The notes below the pieces were generated by a model that was not told the origin of the DNA, made no database searches, and saw only the letters and a list, made by a program, of their open reading frames with translations. A DNA stretch of 64,000 nt. Source: Patella vulgata (lineage: Eukaryota > Mollusca > Gastropoda > Patellidae). The stretch lies in assembly GCF_932274485.2 (NCBI RefSeq), contig NC_065883.2, forward strand, positions 17,730,222 through 17,794,221. The letters run 5' to 3'. This document shows, in pieces, positions 28,925 to 41,309 of this stretch. Every line of letters starts with the position of its first letter. Position 1 is the stretch's first letter. The position numbers were made by a program, and so were the translations under genes.

Positions 28925-29198
28925 GAAACCACACAAGTTTCAGAAATTTCAACACAAGTTTCAGAAATTTTAACACAAGTTTCAGAAATTTCAACACAAG
29001 TATTGTGTAGATTTCACACAAGTTTCAACACAAGTTTTGTGTTGTTTGATACATTTTAACACAAGTTTTGTGTTGTTTCAACATTTAACACAAGTTTTGT
29101 GTTGTTTTAACACAAGTTTGTGTTGTTAAATAGAGACACCTAACTTGTGTTGAATTTAACACAAGTTTGTGTTGTTTCAACACAAGTTTTTTTCAGTG
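28911..29198. repeat. Right subterminal palindromic array
   Basis: At least twelve ACACAAG/CTTGTGT motifs, including three direct copies of CACAAGTTTCAGAAATTT, and closing with the complement of the CACTG plus A-run terminus. Confidence 0.8.
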
Positions 29199-29204
29199 TA
29201 TCAA

Positions 29205-30429
29205 TAATTTCAACCTGGAAGAAATTTCGTAACTATTCTTTGTACATTTTCTATTGATGTAATGTTTATTTCTAATATTAAATCGAAAAGGTTCTCGTCG
29301 TTTGTATCACTTCCTTTACTACTACAATATGGGCTTCCTGTTAAAATTTCATCACCATCTATTAATTAAAATGTTGGTCCATGGACATGTAGAAAGTCTG
29401 TTATCAACTAAATTTCATTATTATGTGTTTTGTATTTATATGAATACATCGCTTCCGATTTATTTTAGCAATTCATATCCCGCTAATGAAATCTCAGACA
29501 CTGTTCGTTGGTTTTATTTAAATAATTGCCATTACTTGTGGTTTAATGTTTTCATCATAAAGTTCAAGGTCGTAAATTTTATTCGTAAGCAATCAGGATT
29601 TGTATAGAAACAGATTATGTTTTCAAATTTGTCCAACGAACTTGCCCAATTTGTTTTGTGCTTATAATATATCCCTTAATGTATTCCCCCGAGGATTCAT
29701 CCTCTAAATTCTGTGCTTTAAGTTCTTTCTAATTAAGTATCATTTTATGGTCTACAGGCACCTCTTTTAAACAACATTTTTCAATCGATGTTACTCAAAT
29801 AGCCTAACAAGAGTCTCTGTAGTTTAACATCTCTGTCTTTCTTTTTTTTTACCTAACCTCGACACCTGAGTACATTTGAAATTTAAGGCCAAAATATAGA
29901 GGAATGATGTGTTTTACCTGGTCTCAAAAATTCAGCTCACAATATTTAGTCGTTTGGACGTGAACGTCATAAATGCTTATCCGCACACGTAACCCTTTTA
30001 AGATTTCTGGTTATTTTTTCGTTGGGTGACCTGATAATCGATTCCCATTCCTTTAGAGGATTAAACAATGAATGACCCATGTGCTATACTTGATAACGAA
30101 AGGTAAATTTCATCTACACATTATTTTGATAAAGTAAAAGTCTGGTTTATCCATAAGCCGCATAATACAGTTTGGTACACCGGTCTCCATTTCCAGATGA
30201 AGACCGACAGGTTTAAGTTGTTTGAAAACGTATCACAAATATTGAGTTAGTTGCTCGGCCCTTTGGTAGAGGATTTTAAGGGATTTTAAAACAAAATTAC
30301 GCAGTTTTATTCCCCAACATATTATCGGGATTGGCCCTTTTTCGATTTTCTCAATCATCCATTTCTTTAATTATTATATTCTCCCAGAACGTTATCACTT
30401 TTATATGCCCACACGATAGAGGCTATAAG
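29205..30429. other. Unassigned sequence
   Basis: No domain, repeat or exon supported. The 101-codon frame at 29302-29607 has no recognisable feature. Confidence 0.4.
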
Positions 30430-31450
30430 CTATACTTTTTATCGAATTTTTTCAAATTTTGTGAAGCATTGGGGTCATAAAAGGACACACCCTGTTAATA
30501 TTCTGCTTTTCGCGACCGGTGTAGCACCATGGGTCGTCTGTCGGACATGCAGAGCGGGCACACGTTAAAAACTGATCGCCACATCCGGCGTATAATCCAT
30601 GCACTCTTTTCATACCACATATCTTGGAACAGCACTTGATCGTCTAGTATTGGCTCTGGTTTTATTTGTAATGTACTTCTTATGACTCCAGTTGTATATC
30701 TTTAAATGTCATTCTGACATCCCACGTTATCAGTCCCAAAACATCGTATGATTAACAAACAAGATAACAGGAATAAAAGTACGGTTTCTACAGTTTTATA
30801 TCAAGCTGGTTACATAATTTCAAGCATAGATTACAATAAAAGTCAAACCCTCTATCTCTTGAAGCTATAACTTTTAACAGATTTGGTGGGAAGCATTGGG
30901 GTCTGAAAACTAATGATTTTCAGCGTTCTGCGACTTTCGGTTTCCCTCATCCCCTTTGCCGAAAACCTTGTGAACGCGATAGAGCTATAGGTTTTTTTTG
31001 TTTAGATTGAAGCATTGTGGTCATTAGAGGACACACCAGAGTTATGCCCTCTTTTCCAAATTTTCGAATTTGGTGATTATCTGAAGACTAATCCTATCGA
31101 TATGCTGCTTCCCACAACTCTATGTTCCGGGGTCATGCCGAGAGCATTGTGAAAGCGATAAAAGCTATAGTTTTATACGGAGTTGTTTTTTTAAATTGGC
31201 TGGAAGCAATGGGGTGATGCGCATATTAACTTCATTGATATCTAGCGTTCTGTGACTTCTGGTTCTGGATTTATCTCCCCTCTAACGAAATCAAATTTTT
31301 GTGTGAATCATTGAGATCATGAGAGGTCGAACCCTCTAGCGAAATCGTTGTCAACGAGATAGAGACTTCAGTTTTCAACAAATTTATACATTTGGTTTGA
31401 AGCATTAGAGTCGAACCCTATTGATACTCAGCGTTTAACAACGTTGTGTT
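30430..31450. repeat. Degenerate satellite-like array, family S1
   Basis: It holds about four to five weakly conserved units, each with GCGATAGAGCTATAG-like, GAAGCATTGGGGTCAT-like and CAGCGTTCTGCGACTT-like blocks at irregular 170-290 bp spacing. A related piece is at 38985-39290. Confidence 0.5.
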
Positions 31451-32399
31451 TTGGCGTTACTTCGTTTGCTAATAGCTGATACATATAATCAGCGATGACA
31501 AAGCTCTTCCAAGTTTGTTTTTGTTGGCAATCTATTGTTTATAAATGTCTACATCGTTCATCTCTCTATCAGCTTTTAAGTTAGTCTCTGCTTTCTCTTT
31601 ACATTTTGTGCAGAAACAAACAGTGAATGTCCACCCTACGTGTGGGGGAAATATAAAGTTTGGCTGTCATTTAAAGACATCGGATGCAGAAATGTTTTGT
31701 GAAATTGTGTATACACATATTACGTTCCCAAGCTTCATTGTCCGGTCGCCAAACCAAATTTTTCGAGTGAACCTGGAAATTATCTACAAAGTTTTTTTAA
31801 TGATTGATTTTAGTAGACTATGGTGTCCTCTTTCAGAATCTGCTGAGTGACCCTCTGTCACACTTGAGCGTTTTGAGAAATTCAAGATGGCGTCCAAGAC
31901 GGCCGCCACATCAAATAATTATCCCTTATAGCTCCCATAGTATTTATTCTAGGATGATAATTTTGGTGTCTAACCGTATGTTTATGGGGTCAAGGGATAC
32001 ACTGAAATCATGTATTATGTTGTGGGGTGATAAGATGATAGCAAAATCAAACACGCCAGACAATATGGCCCTTTAACTAGTTAGCGGCGGTTGGGGGCAA
32101 TTTTTTCACCGAACCAAACTATATCTAGAGACAAACTATATATTTCTAGACATAGGAGCGTATGAGTGATAGAATAACACCACATACATCCCTATCAGGG
32201 GCTGCAGGGCCACATGGGTCGGTCCTGAAAAGGGAGGCAGAAGCTGATTGTTGAAAATTTAAAAGAAAAAAATTCTACCCGCAAAACAGGAACATAACCT
32301 CCACAAAACTAGGTAATATCCAGTTTAATCCTTCAGTCGTGTTTCTGGCTGCAACCTGTGACAGCACAAGCGCTAGTGCTGATCGATACAGGCACACGT
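31451..32399. other. Unassigned sequence
   Basis: Short open frames without domains. Confidence 0.4.
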
Positions 32400-33040
32400 A
32401 CTACATGAGCTGTTACATCTGATGAGCCACATGGCAGACTCCGGAGCAAGTTGGCCGGTTGTAATGTTCTCAATTTGGTATCCTTCTCCCAGCAATATTG
32501 TTCCAGATCAAGTTCCGGTGGATTCCGATCTTTTTACGTTCTCTGCAAATGTATCATTCGTTGAACAAGATTACATGGTTTGGATGGGGAATAATGACGA
32601 TACATTTCCAGTTTTAGATGTCCACACCCTCCAGCGTGTTTTAGACATATTTCTAGAACCCCGTCCATAAAAAGCTGACATAAATACAGTGACCTGTGTA
32701 ACTGTGTAAGCAATGGTTCTATTGGGGTGTCTATTACTCCGACGATTGAGCGTGAATACAATCAAGCTCTAACCACTTTCAAAAGTGTTGATTTCCCCAC
32801 GACGTAGCCGCATGTAACCGTATCACATCCAGTAAGAGCATGAGCTGGCAGGATTTCAATGATAATTGACATACGTTTCTCCGTAGTTTGACTAATGTCA
32901 ACGGTTGTTCTTTCCTCGATTGGCGATTCCACTGTAAGCTTGTTTTGGACCGAGCTCTTGCAAATCGGTGATTGAAACACGCTGGAAGGTATAGGCATCC
33001 AAAACTGGAAATGTATCGACATCATCCTCACCAAAACCAT
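32400..33040 (-). pseudogene. Decayed 'GCDT' XPG/FEN-like nuclease-family gene fragment
   Basis: A 92-codon minus frame (32762-33040) ends with IIEILPAHALTGCDTVTCGY and GKSTLLKVV. Abundant uncharacterised proteins of marine invertebrates share HALTGCDTVSxxxGxGK, and the GCD plus GxG pattern resembles the metal-binding and helix-hairpin-helix part of FEN1/XPG nucleases. Downstream, in shifted frames, a cysteine-rich string WLIRCNSSCSTCACI near 32400-32450 fits the Cys-rich C-terminus of that protein family. The frame breaks between these parts, so it is a relic. The functional link to FEN1/XPG is inference. Confidence 0.4.
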
Positions 33041-33469
33041 GTAGTCTAGCTCCTACGAATGATGCATTTGTAGCGAACGTAAAAATATGTCATCGCAAAG
33101 CTATTGAGTGGCGTTCACTGGAAGATCGGAATTTTCATTCTGGTTTTCTAATTTTGTCAGATTTTACTTTCAAATTTATTTACTTTGCCTTTCTTATATG
33201 TTCTAATATCTTAGGGTAAAGTCTGTTTACCCTGCCATTTGTTTACACAATCGTTATAATAATAAGTGGATTTTATAAATCGGAAATGATCAAAACAGTA
33301 ATACCCAAAAGTGAAGTAGTATCAGGTATCTATTGAAGATAAAGCATAATAGAAATTCATACAAATCGCCCCCTCCCCAAAATGTATCACAGATACAATA
33401 ATGTTGGTGGCTCAAGCTGTCTCCCTAACCAGGAGGTTTCGGATTTGTTCTGGTTTTGGCCAAGACAGT
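33041..33469. other. Unassigned sequence
   Basis: Nothing recognised. Confidence 0.4.
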
Positions 33470-33755
33470 TTCTCGGGGTTTTCCCATTTGGGTTTCCCCT
33501 TTCAATGTGCAGTGCAGGGGGTCTAGCAAGAAAAGGAGTCTAGGAGTTTAGATTGGACGAAACACCGTGGTCTCGGGTGGCAGGTTGGCGTGCGCGTAAA
33601 TTCCAAAAAGACCGTAACACTGTTGTCCGGACAACATTTCCCTCATAGCCGGGATGTTGCCGGTAAGTATGATATTAATCCCACACCGTTGTCCGGGCAA
33701 CATTTCTCTCATAGCCGGTAAGTAGGATATTAAACCCATTTTCATTTCATTTGAT
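33470..33755 (+). mobile_element. Degenerate SINE-A with an internal tail duplication
   Basis: The block TTGTCCGG(A/G)CAACATTTC with CTCATAGCCGG occurs at about 33625-33660 and again at 33700-33720, ending AGGATATTAAACCC and TTTCATTTCATTT. The tRNA head is not clear. Confidence 0.5.
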
Positions 33756-36439
33756 AATACATTCTCTTCTCGAATGCTTATATCGACAGCCTAATAACCC
33801 ACCTATTGGCGTTTATGTTCACTTATAGACCATTGTCTGTAAATAGCATGACCATATACAGGCATCAAACGACGACCTCAGAACGAAATTTGACAATGTT
33901 CAATATATTAAAGACAAAGACAGCCACCTAATCTGAAAAGCCCTCTAACCAAAGCAAAATTCAATTCGGCTATCAAAAGGACCGGATTTTATGTATCGCA
34001 GAGACGGGCACACATCTAAGGAATAGAGTCCGAAACCGTCGACGGGATTGTAAAACTGAAAATAGGCCCTTATTTGTAAATAGACATATTTAAATGTGCA
34101 CAACACCTACAATTAAAATTCCAAATTTTCCCGTTTTAAAAAATGAAAGTCGATGATATAACAAAAAGTAAAATAATGGAAAACCTTTTTTATTAAAAAA
34201 ATATACGCGCCGTAAATTAAGACTTAATGGTCAATAAGTAACAATGGGTCATTAATTTAATTAATATTCTTAATCTATCCCAAGATTAATTTCCACTCAT
34301 TGTTAATAAATTATACCCATATACAACAGATTAACAGATGTGTATACGGGTTTTCTGATAGTTACCTACTATATAAACACATTGTAACTATATAGACAAT
34401 TAAAACCATAGTGCTGCTATGTAAATATGTATACATTGCAGTATGGTGTCCATGCAATGTCATTATGATTGAATAGCTCCAAGATGAGTGAAATGTTATT
34501 AAGCCAGTGGTGAAATCAGTTTGTGTTGGCATACATACCTTTTATCCTTTCATAGTTTACCGTGAACCAAAGCAGTATCGCTTTACGGTTGTGCTAATAC
34601 ATTATCGTGTCATGAACTATCGTCGTCATAGTGTAGAATCAAACAAAATGTATGCATTATTAAACAATCATTGGAATTTAAATGGTTTTTATGTCACATT
34701 GATTTCTTAACCTCACTCTCGATGAGTTAAATACAGTGACCGTATATTGTTTCCACCCGCCCACAACTGGGTATTTTGTTTGACATATCACAAGAGTTGT
34801 AGTCTTCAATTGTTAGCCATAGTCCAGATACGCCAAAATTAGGTTTAGGATGACTCGGTCTACATTTTCGAATTTGAACTATGAAGTTTAAATTAAAGTA
34901 ATAATTCATTATCACATTCACTAGGAAAATGAATGTAATTGATTTTGATTAACTCCCTAAATGGTCGTAATTTCAGATTATGATGATTTTGACATATATT
35001 GCAGAATGTAGTTAATTTGTAAATAACATACTATTTGTAACAACATTACAACAGTTCGCCGTCATTCTAGCGAACCTGAAGTCCCACTAGGTTTGAGAAA
35101 ATTGGGCTTAAAAAGTTTGAAAGGCTTCATTAAAAAAATAATTATAAGGACTAAATATAAGGCGATGATTTATAAAACCATCACCATGATTACGTAAAAT
35201 ATAAGAGGTATTTTAGTGTTCTGTGGTACTTGGTTACCAAGACAACATCACAGTTTGATGGCGGTCTTCATTCGCCAGTTTGAGAGAAAAATTTTATAAA
35301 GATGGGAATCATATTCGTCACACACTCGTCTGTTCGAGAGAAAACTATTTCTGCCTTTGTCTATATTCGTCTATAAAACCTTTGATAAAGATTTGAAGTT
35401 TAAGCTTTATTTATGTAAGGCATTATCCAAAATAATATCTATATCGGTGCTTGCCACTGATACTTTATTTGGTTATTGGCCACCGTTCGAAGACTATTAA
35501 AATGTGTTCGTCTCTTCACCGTCACTTTTTGGGCCACAATAATGGTTTGGTTTTTTTTTCTAATTGAGATAGATTGTTCAAACGTGGCTAGGTGTTAATT
35601 AGGTGAATGGTTTGATGGCGTTTGACGAAGATCTTTTTTGCTTAGAGTATGCAGAGGTAAGCAATTTGATTGGTCGATGCCATGGAACACGAAAACTTTA
35701 ATTCTAATTGAGTGAGATTATGGTTTCATTACATCAGCACCTTTAACAGGTTCGATATTCTTGGGCGAGTCCAGGTTTTTAAGCAGTGGGGGTTGAAGGG
35801 CTGGATGCCAGTCCATCCACACTCAGCAAATGAGAAAATGGAGGACTGTAGATGCCATTTCCGACCTATTCGTGTCCCGGATTCCGCAAATTGGGCTCGA
35901 GATGCCCCCAAGCCACTCTACCCCCGGATCCGTGACTGCAATTAGATTGTCAGCGACTTCGGGGCACGATAACTTGATTCTAATTGCTTACGTTCCATTA
36001 TGAACATTTCTGCTTTTGCTGGGTTTGATTATTTCATGCTTACAAAATGATGAATGTGCAATTAATTAATGTGTCATCTATTTAATTTCGGATAGTCTGG
36101 TGACGTTAGTCTCACTGTAGACTTGTTGAGTAAGCTCCAATATGGTCTACATTAATAAAAAGTACATTTTCAACTTTTGCAAAAACATTTATTATATCAG
36201 TTAAGAGGTGTAGACATGCAATGTATTCATTTAAATAAAAAGTTACAAAACAATTTCAATAATTAATAAACAAAATTATATATTTACTATAATAAATAAC
36301 TCTTGCCTTAGAGGTATTTTGACTTTATCATTACCGGTATTAGGACTTTGTACATTGTACTTTATACATATAATCAATGGAAAAGACATTGTAGCAGAGC
36401 ATTTAATAATGGCAGCGATACCCTTCCATATGACTGATG
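33756..36439. other. Unassigned sequence
   Basis: Mostly AT-rich. 35730-35945 is GC-richer, with open frames on both strands, but no domain or splice signal that I trust. Confidence 0.35.
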
Positions 36440-36660
36440 AATTCCCGTAATATTAAACATACATTATACAAGAGCTAAATATGATTAGTCTTTATTTAGG
36501 CTTCAGATGTCATAGAAATTATAAATTAGATCTTTATTTACACAACAGGCACAAAATCAACTCTGTAGACCCACGGATGACTTGGATCGGCTTGGATTTA
36601 AACAGGATTTTACTGATTGATTAAATTTTTAAATGGCGTCGTAAGCGGAGATTAACCGTT
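36440..36660 (-). repeat. Dispersed family R, partial
   Basis: ATTATACAAGAGCTAAAT and TCTTTATTTAGGCTT match the reversed core of the copies at 1154-1262 and 55625-55735. Confidence 0.4.
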
Positions 36661-36806
36661 ACGTTGATGTCATACTCCCGGAAATTTTAGATCGAGGCTA
36701 AATGATAGAGTGCACGAAGCGAGGCCGCTGTTGAGCGAGGCCGCATTCAAATTGATTGAAAGTTCGATATATACGGCCTTGATATTATGTTTAGTTGTGG
36801 TTAAAA

Positions 36807-37101
36807 TGAGAGTTTGGATGTCGGTATTATACGCTCTTTTGTCACTTGCGTTTACAGAAAATTATGGAAATTGATAAACATCGCAGCTAACATCAACCCA
36901 GTTGAATTGCAGCCCAATTGGGCATTGGGTCACTGTTTCCTATTTGTCTGCTTCGGGAGTTACGCAGAGCTACAAGTTACAGTACAAGAGTACACGCAGG
37001 CTAACAAGAAGTCGGCTACAATTATGCCTCATTGATTTGGTCCATTCCTTTCAAACTTTCGCTTCTTATCTATATATTAAAAGCCTTATTTTTAATTTGT
37101 A
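36807..37101 (+). pseudogene. Possible signal-peptide exon and decayed extracellular-domain remnant
   Basis: ATG at 36807 opens MRVWMSVLYALLSLAFT, a good signal-peptide pattern, followed by ENYGN and two stops. The same frame then reads NCSPIGHWVTVSYLSASGVT and QSYKLQYKS to a stop near 37101. The second part is faintly like discoidin or similar beta-sandwich domains (GVTxSYKLQY). Without a splice site between the parts, a broken gene copy is the simplest reading. Support is weak. Confidence 0.25.
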
Positions 37102-38984
37102 GTAAAAATAAATGTGATACGAATTGAATTGAAACCCCGTCTCAAATCGAATAGGCTAACGGTACCACAGCCATTGAAAACGTTACTTGATAATCGAGAT
37201 TATGTAGGTGGAGTTAACGCCTGTCAATCAAACGATCGGCCATTCTCGGAGACGGTGAAGAGAGAGTTGACTCCTATTTCTAGTCCAAAATTACAATGGT
37301 GATAACTTTGTTCAGAATAAAGTAATTTGACTGAAATTTTCAATATATTCTTCTTTCATCATCTATTTTTGAACTGTTATAGCAAGAATGACCACCTCTA
37401 TTAAAATCTCCCGTAATGTATCTTTAATGTATTCAACTCATAATTTATGTTTTGGGACCATGTTCGACAAATGGGGCGCTGTCCATTAATGGTTTAATAA
37501 AAAACGGACTTGCACGTTTTCGCCAAATCGTATATTGAAGGATAAAACATTGTTTGAAAGATGTAGATCAAATTCTGCATGTCCGACGTAACTGTATAGT
37601 CAAATTGAAAATGGTATTTTTTTTGTTAATCGCCGAACGCCTCAAAAGCGCCATTTTTCTTTTTTTAAAGTCATGACTGAGGAGATTGAGTCGCATTCTT
37701 GAAAATTGATTGGCAAGCTGAGAAAGAATGCATACAGTTTCTTCCATGACCGCCAAGAGATTAGATGGTATTTAACTGCATTTAAACAAAATTTATATTT
37801 ACTTTTTACAGGCATTCCATAACAAATTGTATGTCAGTGAATGTTTTATTTTTCCTTAGTTTACTAACTTTCAATAGTAACAATACCAAAGTTGTATTAC
37901 TGCAGACGTTCTCTGGTACATTATAATATTTGAAAATGTTTGGTGGTCTGTACCCAGGTTGTGCTTAAGAGTTACCCCCCATTAACAACAAATCATCTAC
38001 TTTGCGGACTACAGCGTTTCTCAGATTCTATCCGGTTTTTTTTAAATTCTTACTGTAGCTTGCATCATTACAGGCCCGAGACTGTACAGCGCGGTGAACG
38101 TATACGGCTGGCCCCCGGGTCCATTCACTTGCTTTGATATTTGTTGTTTATTACTTGCAATGTCTATGTGGTTTGTCTTTTGTTTTGCGTGTAGACTGGT
38201 CCTCCTACATACTAATAGTATTTGGATTTTACCACTGAAATGTGTCAAATCACATGTTCGCGAATTGTTCACACCATAAACCAAGACACACACGAAGTAT
38301 ATATTCATTTGCTAAATAGAAATTAGATTTAACACAGATTCTGCTTACTACAAGACCTACGCCAACTTAATATGTTTAATAAAGCAAGATATAATTTATC
38401 TATTTAAACAAACCTTCTGATAATGTCTGAAATTTGGTAAACCTTCTCATAAAATCCACAAAAAAAACAATTCTAGGTCGTAATGAAACGCGAAATTAAT
38501 ATCAAATGAACCAATCTGACAAAGACCGATGTTTAATTATAAGTTATTGATAATAGCATCTAAAATCCAAGATGACGCGCCATATTTCACCAAAACCTTA
38601 TCTAATGAGAGAGAGCGTAATACCAACTCAACACAAACCAGGCGATAGTGGAACTGACATGCTACAATTTTAATTCAATAGTTCGAAACCATGCCACTTG
38701 ATTAAATGAGACGTTTGACCAGACGCCCAAACCCCTTCCCATAAACGACAATTTGGCTATATATTTTTTAAAAATGATGTTATCAAATCGCACAAAGCAA
38801 TGATTACAAAATATGATATCCCCAGAAGCGATTTAAAGGTAAGAAATCAAATAGTGTTTACTTCAAAACGACATGTGATAAATATTACATAATAGTTGTC
38901 GGTTAACTAAAGTATTAACATCTGTTGTATAGGAATATTACATAAAATAGATATACTATTTAATCGCTATACCAGATAATATAT
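37102..38984. other. Unassigned sequence
   Basis: Nothing recognised beyond short open frames. Confidence 0.4.
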
Positions 38985-39290
38985 CACAACAATTCTGGTT
39001 TAACAATTCGATGAACCCTATCGATAACTAGCCAAGATCCGTTTTCAAATTTGGTGTGAAGCATAGAGGTCACGAAGAGGTCGTACGCTTCAACATTCAG
39101 CAACTTTCTTACCCGGGGTTGTGCTATCTTTTCGGAAAACGTTGTGAACGCGATAGAGCCTATAGATTTTTTTTTCAACGTGTTCTACGCCTTGCTTTCC
39201 TGGATTCTGACCCCCTTTTCAGAAAAGCTTGTCAACGTGATAGGGGCTACAAACTTTTTTCGAGACAAACTGCTTTGTGGTCGTATTCAT
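38985..39290. repeat. Satellite family S1, second locus
   Basis: It contains GAAGCATAGAGGTCACGAAG and GTTGTGAACGCGATAGAGCC, as in the array at 30430-31450. Confidence 0.5.
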
Positions 39291-41309
39291 AGGAATTTGT
39301 AATAAATGTTTTACGTTTTGTCCATATTAACATTTAATGATATGGCGAACATCGTCTAACCCGCTCAATATCTTAGCCATTCTATGATCTAGAAAGCTGA
39401 CCGCATATCTAAATAATATCAGAAGAAAGACCTGCAATTGGCAGATTTATTGCTTACATAATGCATCTTTTAAGGCCATAGTGTATATTAGCGCTATAGC
39501 ATAATAATTGAAATAGCTGAGGGTAGTTATACTCTAGGCTAATGAAGAAATATGTTCCAGTTCATACATTACCCCCTGTTTAAAATACTCATTTGTTCAG
39601 CACCTTTTTCTCATATAGAGAAACGAACCAGGTTAAAAAATAAGTTCTGCTAAAATTGGTTACGGATTCCTAGTAGTTTCTTCTACTACCAAGAGATTAC
39701 TCCATATGTCGAGGAAGATCGTGGCGTGCCGCAGAGTCCTTTCAAAAAATTGAAAATATTAACACCATCTGTATGTTTAGAATATGCTATTTCGTCGCGT
39801 TGTCGTAATTACTAATAACCTCTTTTCGCTGCGGCTTTCGAGGGCGCATTACTTCTCGTTCTACTGAACAAATTCGGGTTACTTGATTGCTTTTCGATTT
39901 GGCGAACGCTATTTGAGATGCAGAATATGGGTTATCTGAAAACGAACGTTTTGATCTTTTCCGCGTTTGTGTGTAAAGCCTACTTATACCTTGAACTGAA
40001 ACGAGTCGATACTTAAGCCATGCTCATTAGGCCATTGCGACACTTGAAGTTCCGAATTAAACCTTCAACAAGTATTGTAAAGTTCTGTTGATGTTCCATG
40101 GACAGTGATACCATCGCAATCGATAATAAAATAATTTTAAATGCTTGTATTGTGGTGAGCATTTGTGATGCATTGTGTATAAGAGTTCGGGGCTTCACAC
40201 TGCAGATGTTCTTCCCGCCTCGCTATTCTCTAATAAATAAGCGATTTGCCAATGGTTATACGGAATTGAGGAATATACTTTTTGTTTACAGCGATAATCG
40301 GTATTCATTTTTAATCAAATATACTTTTGAACACGGTATGAACCATACTGATCAGCAGTGAATATTCGCTAGGCCGCTAAAATCACTGATTGGGATGACA
40401 TTTGTTCTGGTTAATTACCTCGCAATATAAGTTTTTTTCCTTCTGAAAATTAAATTCTATTACTAAATGCCATTGAAACAAATTAAATTCTAGAACCCTT
40501 TTTTTAAGTATGAAAAAAAATAAAGGCATTTGGAGTATATTCGGATAAAAATATTCCTTATTTATTGTAAATGGGTTTTATAAAATGAATAAAAGGAACA
40601 ATTCTGCACTGACCAGTTTAGGTTATGTAAACAATGCACGCTCCATCGTACCAATGATCGATGCCTTGTGATGTGACGTCACATTTAGAAGGCATTTGAT
40701 CTTATAAAGGTCTGCCTCTGTGAAACAGATTGGGTAAGAACATTGGAATCAGTAGAGCCGCCTACCTATACTCCCAATAAAAACTCTTATAAAGCGATCT
40801 AGTTAGTGCCGAGTTGACGTCAAACCCTATTTCAATCTATCCTGTTCCATAAGTATGATGCATTGTTGTTTAGCATGTACATTAATCATTATGTCTGGTA
40901 AAAGAGGATATGCTGATATATTTTTTGTCCCCTATATAGCACTTTTACAGATCATGTTATTGTTTCGTGGAATTGCGATAGTTAGTTTTTGTTATTGAAT
41001 TATGGCTGGTTGTTGACTCAAAATCAATGAAAATTCTGTTTTCCTGAATTAATTTTGATCAAACTTCTAAGTTGGTCGATGAAGGTTTCGTTACGTTTGT
41101 GGGATTATGCTAATTTCTTTTTCACTGAATTATGGTCCATTTTGATTTTAAAACATCGATGAAGATTCTTTTTACCGGAGTTATTTTAGGTTAAATTTTG
41201 AGATATGCAAAGTAACAAATCAAGTTTCGTGGGTTTTGACTGAAATTTAGTGCGCTGTTTTACATAATTCATTTCAGTAAAAATCCATTTTACAGAATTT
41301 ATTCCGTCT
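39291..41309. other. Unassigned sequence with a CRE-like palindrome
   Basis: 39420-39480 is a short family-R match. TGTGACGTCACA at 40672-40683 is a perfect 12-bp palindrome with a CREB/ATF core. No transcript is identified. Confidence 0.35.

Larger units (their letters stand above)
9971..29198. mobile_element. Putative large TIR-bounded (CACTA/Mirage-like) composite element
   Basis: The left end reads CACTG, eight A, then CTTGTGTTG. The right end is the reverse complement of CACTG, seven A, then CTTGTGTTG: a 21-22 bp terminal inverted repeat with one indel. TA lies outside both ends, which fits a 2-bp duplication. Both ends continue inward as arrays of AACACAAGTTTGTGTT in both orientations (9971-10136 and 28911-29198), like the subterminal transposase-binding repeats of CACTA elements. 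Removing the inner LINE and its duplication leaves about 7.8 kb. No transposase is recognised. The two ends could instead belong to separate elements, and the pairing is inference. Confidence 0.45.

Noticed and set aside
9971-29198. The 19-kb TIR-bounded stretch as a Polinton/Maverick.
   Set aside because: The size fits, but no polymerase B, integrase, ATPase, protease or capsid-like frame is present, the ends are not AGT-type, and most of the length is a nested LINE and its duplication.
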